Below the pieces are notes generated by a model. It saw only the letters and a program-made list of their open reading frames with translations, had not been told where the DNA came from and ran no database searches. Positions 4,843 through 5,878 of a DNA stretch of 5,878 bases are shown in pieces; positions within the stretch are counted from its first letter, which is position 1, and every line of letters begins with the position of its first letter. This stretch comes from Nitrososphaeraceae archaeon (GTDB lineage Archaea > Thermoproteota > Nitrososphaeria > Nitrososphaerales > Nitrososphaeraceae), in assembly GCA_030038695.1 (NCBI GenBank), contig JASHSN010000582.1, positions 1 through 5,878 of the forward strand. The letters run 5' to 3'. The translations under genes were made by a program, and so were the position numbers.

Positions 4843-4983
4843 ATGAATACGTCAATAATCGAGTTTGATACATCGCTCGAAGTTAAGAAAATGAATCGTC
4901 GCATCGTCAATTGGCCTCAAATCCAGAAGCAGATTGAGGCTGAGTGCAGAGAGTATGAGTTAGCGGCAGATGAGCCTTTATGA
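4843..4983 (+). CDS. Small protein B of the paralogous pair (46 aa)
   Basis: This gene encodes 46 residues starting MNTSIIEFDTSLEVKK. Residues 20-35 (RIVNWPQIQKQIEAEC) align with KIVDWEKFKQQIYTEC of the preceding protein, sharing I-V, W, Q-I, E and C, so the two arose by duplication or serve as paired partners. It lacks the N-rich hinge of protein A. Its ATG directly follows the TAA of protein A (TAAATG), and its stop overlaps the start of the 242-aa gene by four bases (ATGA, 4980-4983). Translation of the three is therefore probably coupled. There is no transmembrane segment or signal peptide. The conserved Trp and Cys could be structural. The function is not known to me. Confidence 0.68.
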   Translation: MNTSIIEFDTSLEVKKMNRRIVNWPQIQKQIEAECREYELAADEPL

Positions 4984-5708
4984 CCATTGGACAGGACATC
5001 GCACAGGCAATATTTGAAGTGTATGCAGAACATAATTTCAGAGACGAGGAGTATGTGATAACGAATGTTGTTAGTATAGCTGGTAACAAAACTGTGCCTG
5101 TTCCCGAAGAGTTCGAATTTGTGCTTAAGCACAAATTATCTGGAATACCTGCATTTACACAACGTTGTTACCTAGAAGAGTATAGGGATATTCATCCAGA
5201 AGCGAGAAGGATTATACATGACCCTAAGCCACAGATGAGGAAGGCTTGGTTTCTTACTGGTAAAAAGATGAAAAAAGACCCAGAAGTCCAAGTTGAGGTT
5301 GCCAAGGTAAAAGACCTCCCGCAGAAGATAGCCCAGGAATTTGTTGGCCATGTTAAGAAAGGAAAGATAAAGAAAAAAGATATACAGGAGACTGGAAAGG
5401 CATGGAAAGCAAGGAAAGTACAGGATAGGGGTAAGCCATACAAATTCCCGAAGTCAAAGAAAGGAGAAGTTGTTTTAGAAGGTTCCTTCGACTTGGATGG
5501 AATCAACCTGGTAGCCAAGATAATCAGGATATTTACTCATCAAGACCAAAGGGACGAAAAGGAATACACAGATGACTTGATTAGCTCAACCCGGGATTAC
5601 AGACTACAATGGATGAAAAGGATGGATGTCCAGACCATGAATAATATGTACAATCGACTAACATTCCTACAGAAGTTGATAAATTGTTGTACTTCCAGAC
5701 ATGGTTGA
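4980..5708 (+). CDS. Hypothetical 242-aa basic protein, possibly truncated at its C-terminus
   Basis: I do not recognise the family. The start ATG overlaps the stop of the preceding small gene (ATGA). Residues 1-70 are mixed and mostly neutral or acidic (MTIGQDIAQAIFEVYAEHNF, then VPVPEEFEFVLKHKLSG). The centre (about 83-161) is very rich in lysine (GKKMKKD, VKKGKIKKKD, WKARKVQ, KFPKSKKGE), the composition of a nucleic-acid-binding or disordered linker. Then come an acidic patch (SFDLDG, 169-174), helices around 175-235 and two adjacent cysteines (236-237). Its stop TGA (5706-5708) lies where the insertion sequence appears to begin, so the original protein may have been longer. It is the last gene of the operon with proteins A and B and may act with them. 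A 22-bp perfect palindrome covers codons 46-53. Confidence 0.75.
   Translation: MTIGQDIAQAIFEVYAEHNFRDEEYVITNVVSIAGNKTVPVPEEFEFVLKHKLSGIPAFTQRCYLEEYRDIHPEARRIIHDPKPQMRKAWFLTGKKMKKDPEVQVEVAKVKDLPQKIAQEFVGHVKKGKIKKKDIQETGKAWKARKVQDRGKPYKFPKSKKGEVVLEGSFDLDGINLVAKIIRIFTHQDQRDEKEYTDDLISSTRDYRLQWMKRMDVQTMNNMYNRLTFLQKLINCCTSRHG
5116..5137. repeat. 22-bp perfect palindrome inside the 242-aa gene
   Basis: AATTTGTGC and GCACAAATT are perfect reverse complements around the self-complementary TTAA. The site falls in codons 46-53 (E-F-V-L-K-H-K-L). The half-sites TTGTG/CACAA also occur in the inverted repeat at 4607-4631, at a wider spacing. It could be a protein-binding site within the operon, or chance. 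Confidence 0.6.
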
Positions 5709-5878
5709 CAAAATCATGTACCCACATGCCTGACACTTTTTGTCTTGTTTTAGTGTATCAATAGCGGTTGTTTTAAACATTTCATGAACTTCTCTGCTGG
5801 CGTCATTCCATTTATTCCACCGTGTTCTCTTTCATAGTTATATGAATTGACAAATGATTCGTATTTCTCTGCCCCATC
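5706..5878 (-). mobile_element. 3' end of an insertion sequence (rve/IS481- or IS3-like), partial
   Basis: The transposase C-terminus reads in from the right edge and stops at 5750. The sequence 5706-5749 should hold the element's end. It begins TGACAAAATCATG and contains GACAAAA (5707-5713) facing TTTTGTC (5738-5744), with CATGT (5715-5719) and ACATG (5724-5728) nested inside. A 5'-TG end is common for rve-type elements, which makes 5706 a reasonable boundary. The exact end and the target duplication cannot be fixed because the other end lies outside the window. Confidence 0.6.
5750..5878 (-). CDS. Transposase/integrase with rve catalytic core, C-terminal fragment
   Basis: Read on the minus strand from the right edge, this frame gives 42 residues and a TAA (complement of 5750-5752). 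The central stretch, YNYEREHGGINGM followed by TPAEKF (residues 13-31 of the fragment), is the typical C-terminal signature of IS481/IS3-type transposases with an rve (DDE) integrase fold, in which a tyrosine-rich run, R-x-H-x-x-I/L-x-G and a TPAE motif follow the last catalytic glutamate. The preceding FVNSYN also fits. The catalytic DDE residues themselves are beyond the window, so I cannot tell whether the gene is intact. It is transcribed towards the 242-aa gene, and its stop is about 40 bases from that gene's stop. Confidence 0.85.
   Translation of the reverse strand, partial: DGAEKYESFVNSYNYEREHGGINGMTPAEKFMKCLKQPLLIH

Noticed and set aside
5192..5518. Minus-strand frame of 108 codons
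   Set aside because: It is antisense to the lysine-rich centre of the 242-aa gene, which yields a Phe-rich artefact (TTT/CTT from AAA/AAG).

Overview
The window looks like part of an archaeal mobile replicon: a plasmid, or a plasmid-derived integrated element. The evidence is a large protein joining an archaeo-eukaryotic primase-polymerase (prim-pol) domain to a superfamily-3-type helicase, two tiny ribbon-helix-helix (RHH) proteins just upstream of it, heavy use of AGA/AGG and ATA codons, TATA-like boxes about 25 nt before some starts, and T-tract terminators. The layout (56-aa RHH protein, then an ~870-aa prim-pol/helicase) recalls the cop/rep module of the Sulfolobus pRN1 plasmid family. 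Codon use, base composition and the transposase type do not point clearly to a thermophile. A mesophilic archaeon (for example a soil thaumarchaeon or a methanogen relative) is possible, but the lineage cannot be fixed from this sequence.

Left part (1-720): a possible divergent gene start leaves through the left edge on the minus strand. On the plus strand follow two paralogous RHH genes (155-325, 332-496), then 224 bases holding a tandem pair of related stem-loops whose arms differ in a compensating way, then a strong Shine-Dalgarno before a TTG start.

Centre (721-3742): the prim-pol/helicase gene, then about 400 bases without a gene. This gap holds two T-tract terminators, an AT-rich stretch, and nine copies of a 9-nt AGGGAC-type unit. 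Six of these form two oppositely oriented triplets around a short dyad. This is the best candidate for a replication origin or Rep-binding site.

Right part (3743-5708): a set of plus-strand genes of unknown function. A 99-aa acidic protein stands alone. A 111-aa basic protein has its own TATA box and flanking inverted repeats. A compact operon then encodes two small paralogous proteins (59 and 46 aa) and a 242-aa very basic protein, joined by a stop-start abutment (TAAATG) and a 4-base ATGA overlap. The second promoter carries a perfect 10-bp inverted repeat directly next to its TATA box.

Right edge (about 5706-5878): the 3' end of an insertion sequence, with the C-terminal 42 residues of an rve-type transposase on the minus strand. 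The stop codon of the 242-aa gene lies at the likely junction, so that gene may be cut short.

Putting this together (inference): the RHH proteins probably control expression or copy number, the prim-pol/helicase replicates the element from the stem-loop or iteron region, and the small-protein operon is cargo or an accessory system whose function I cannot name.
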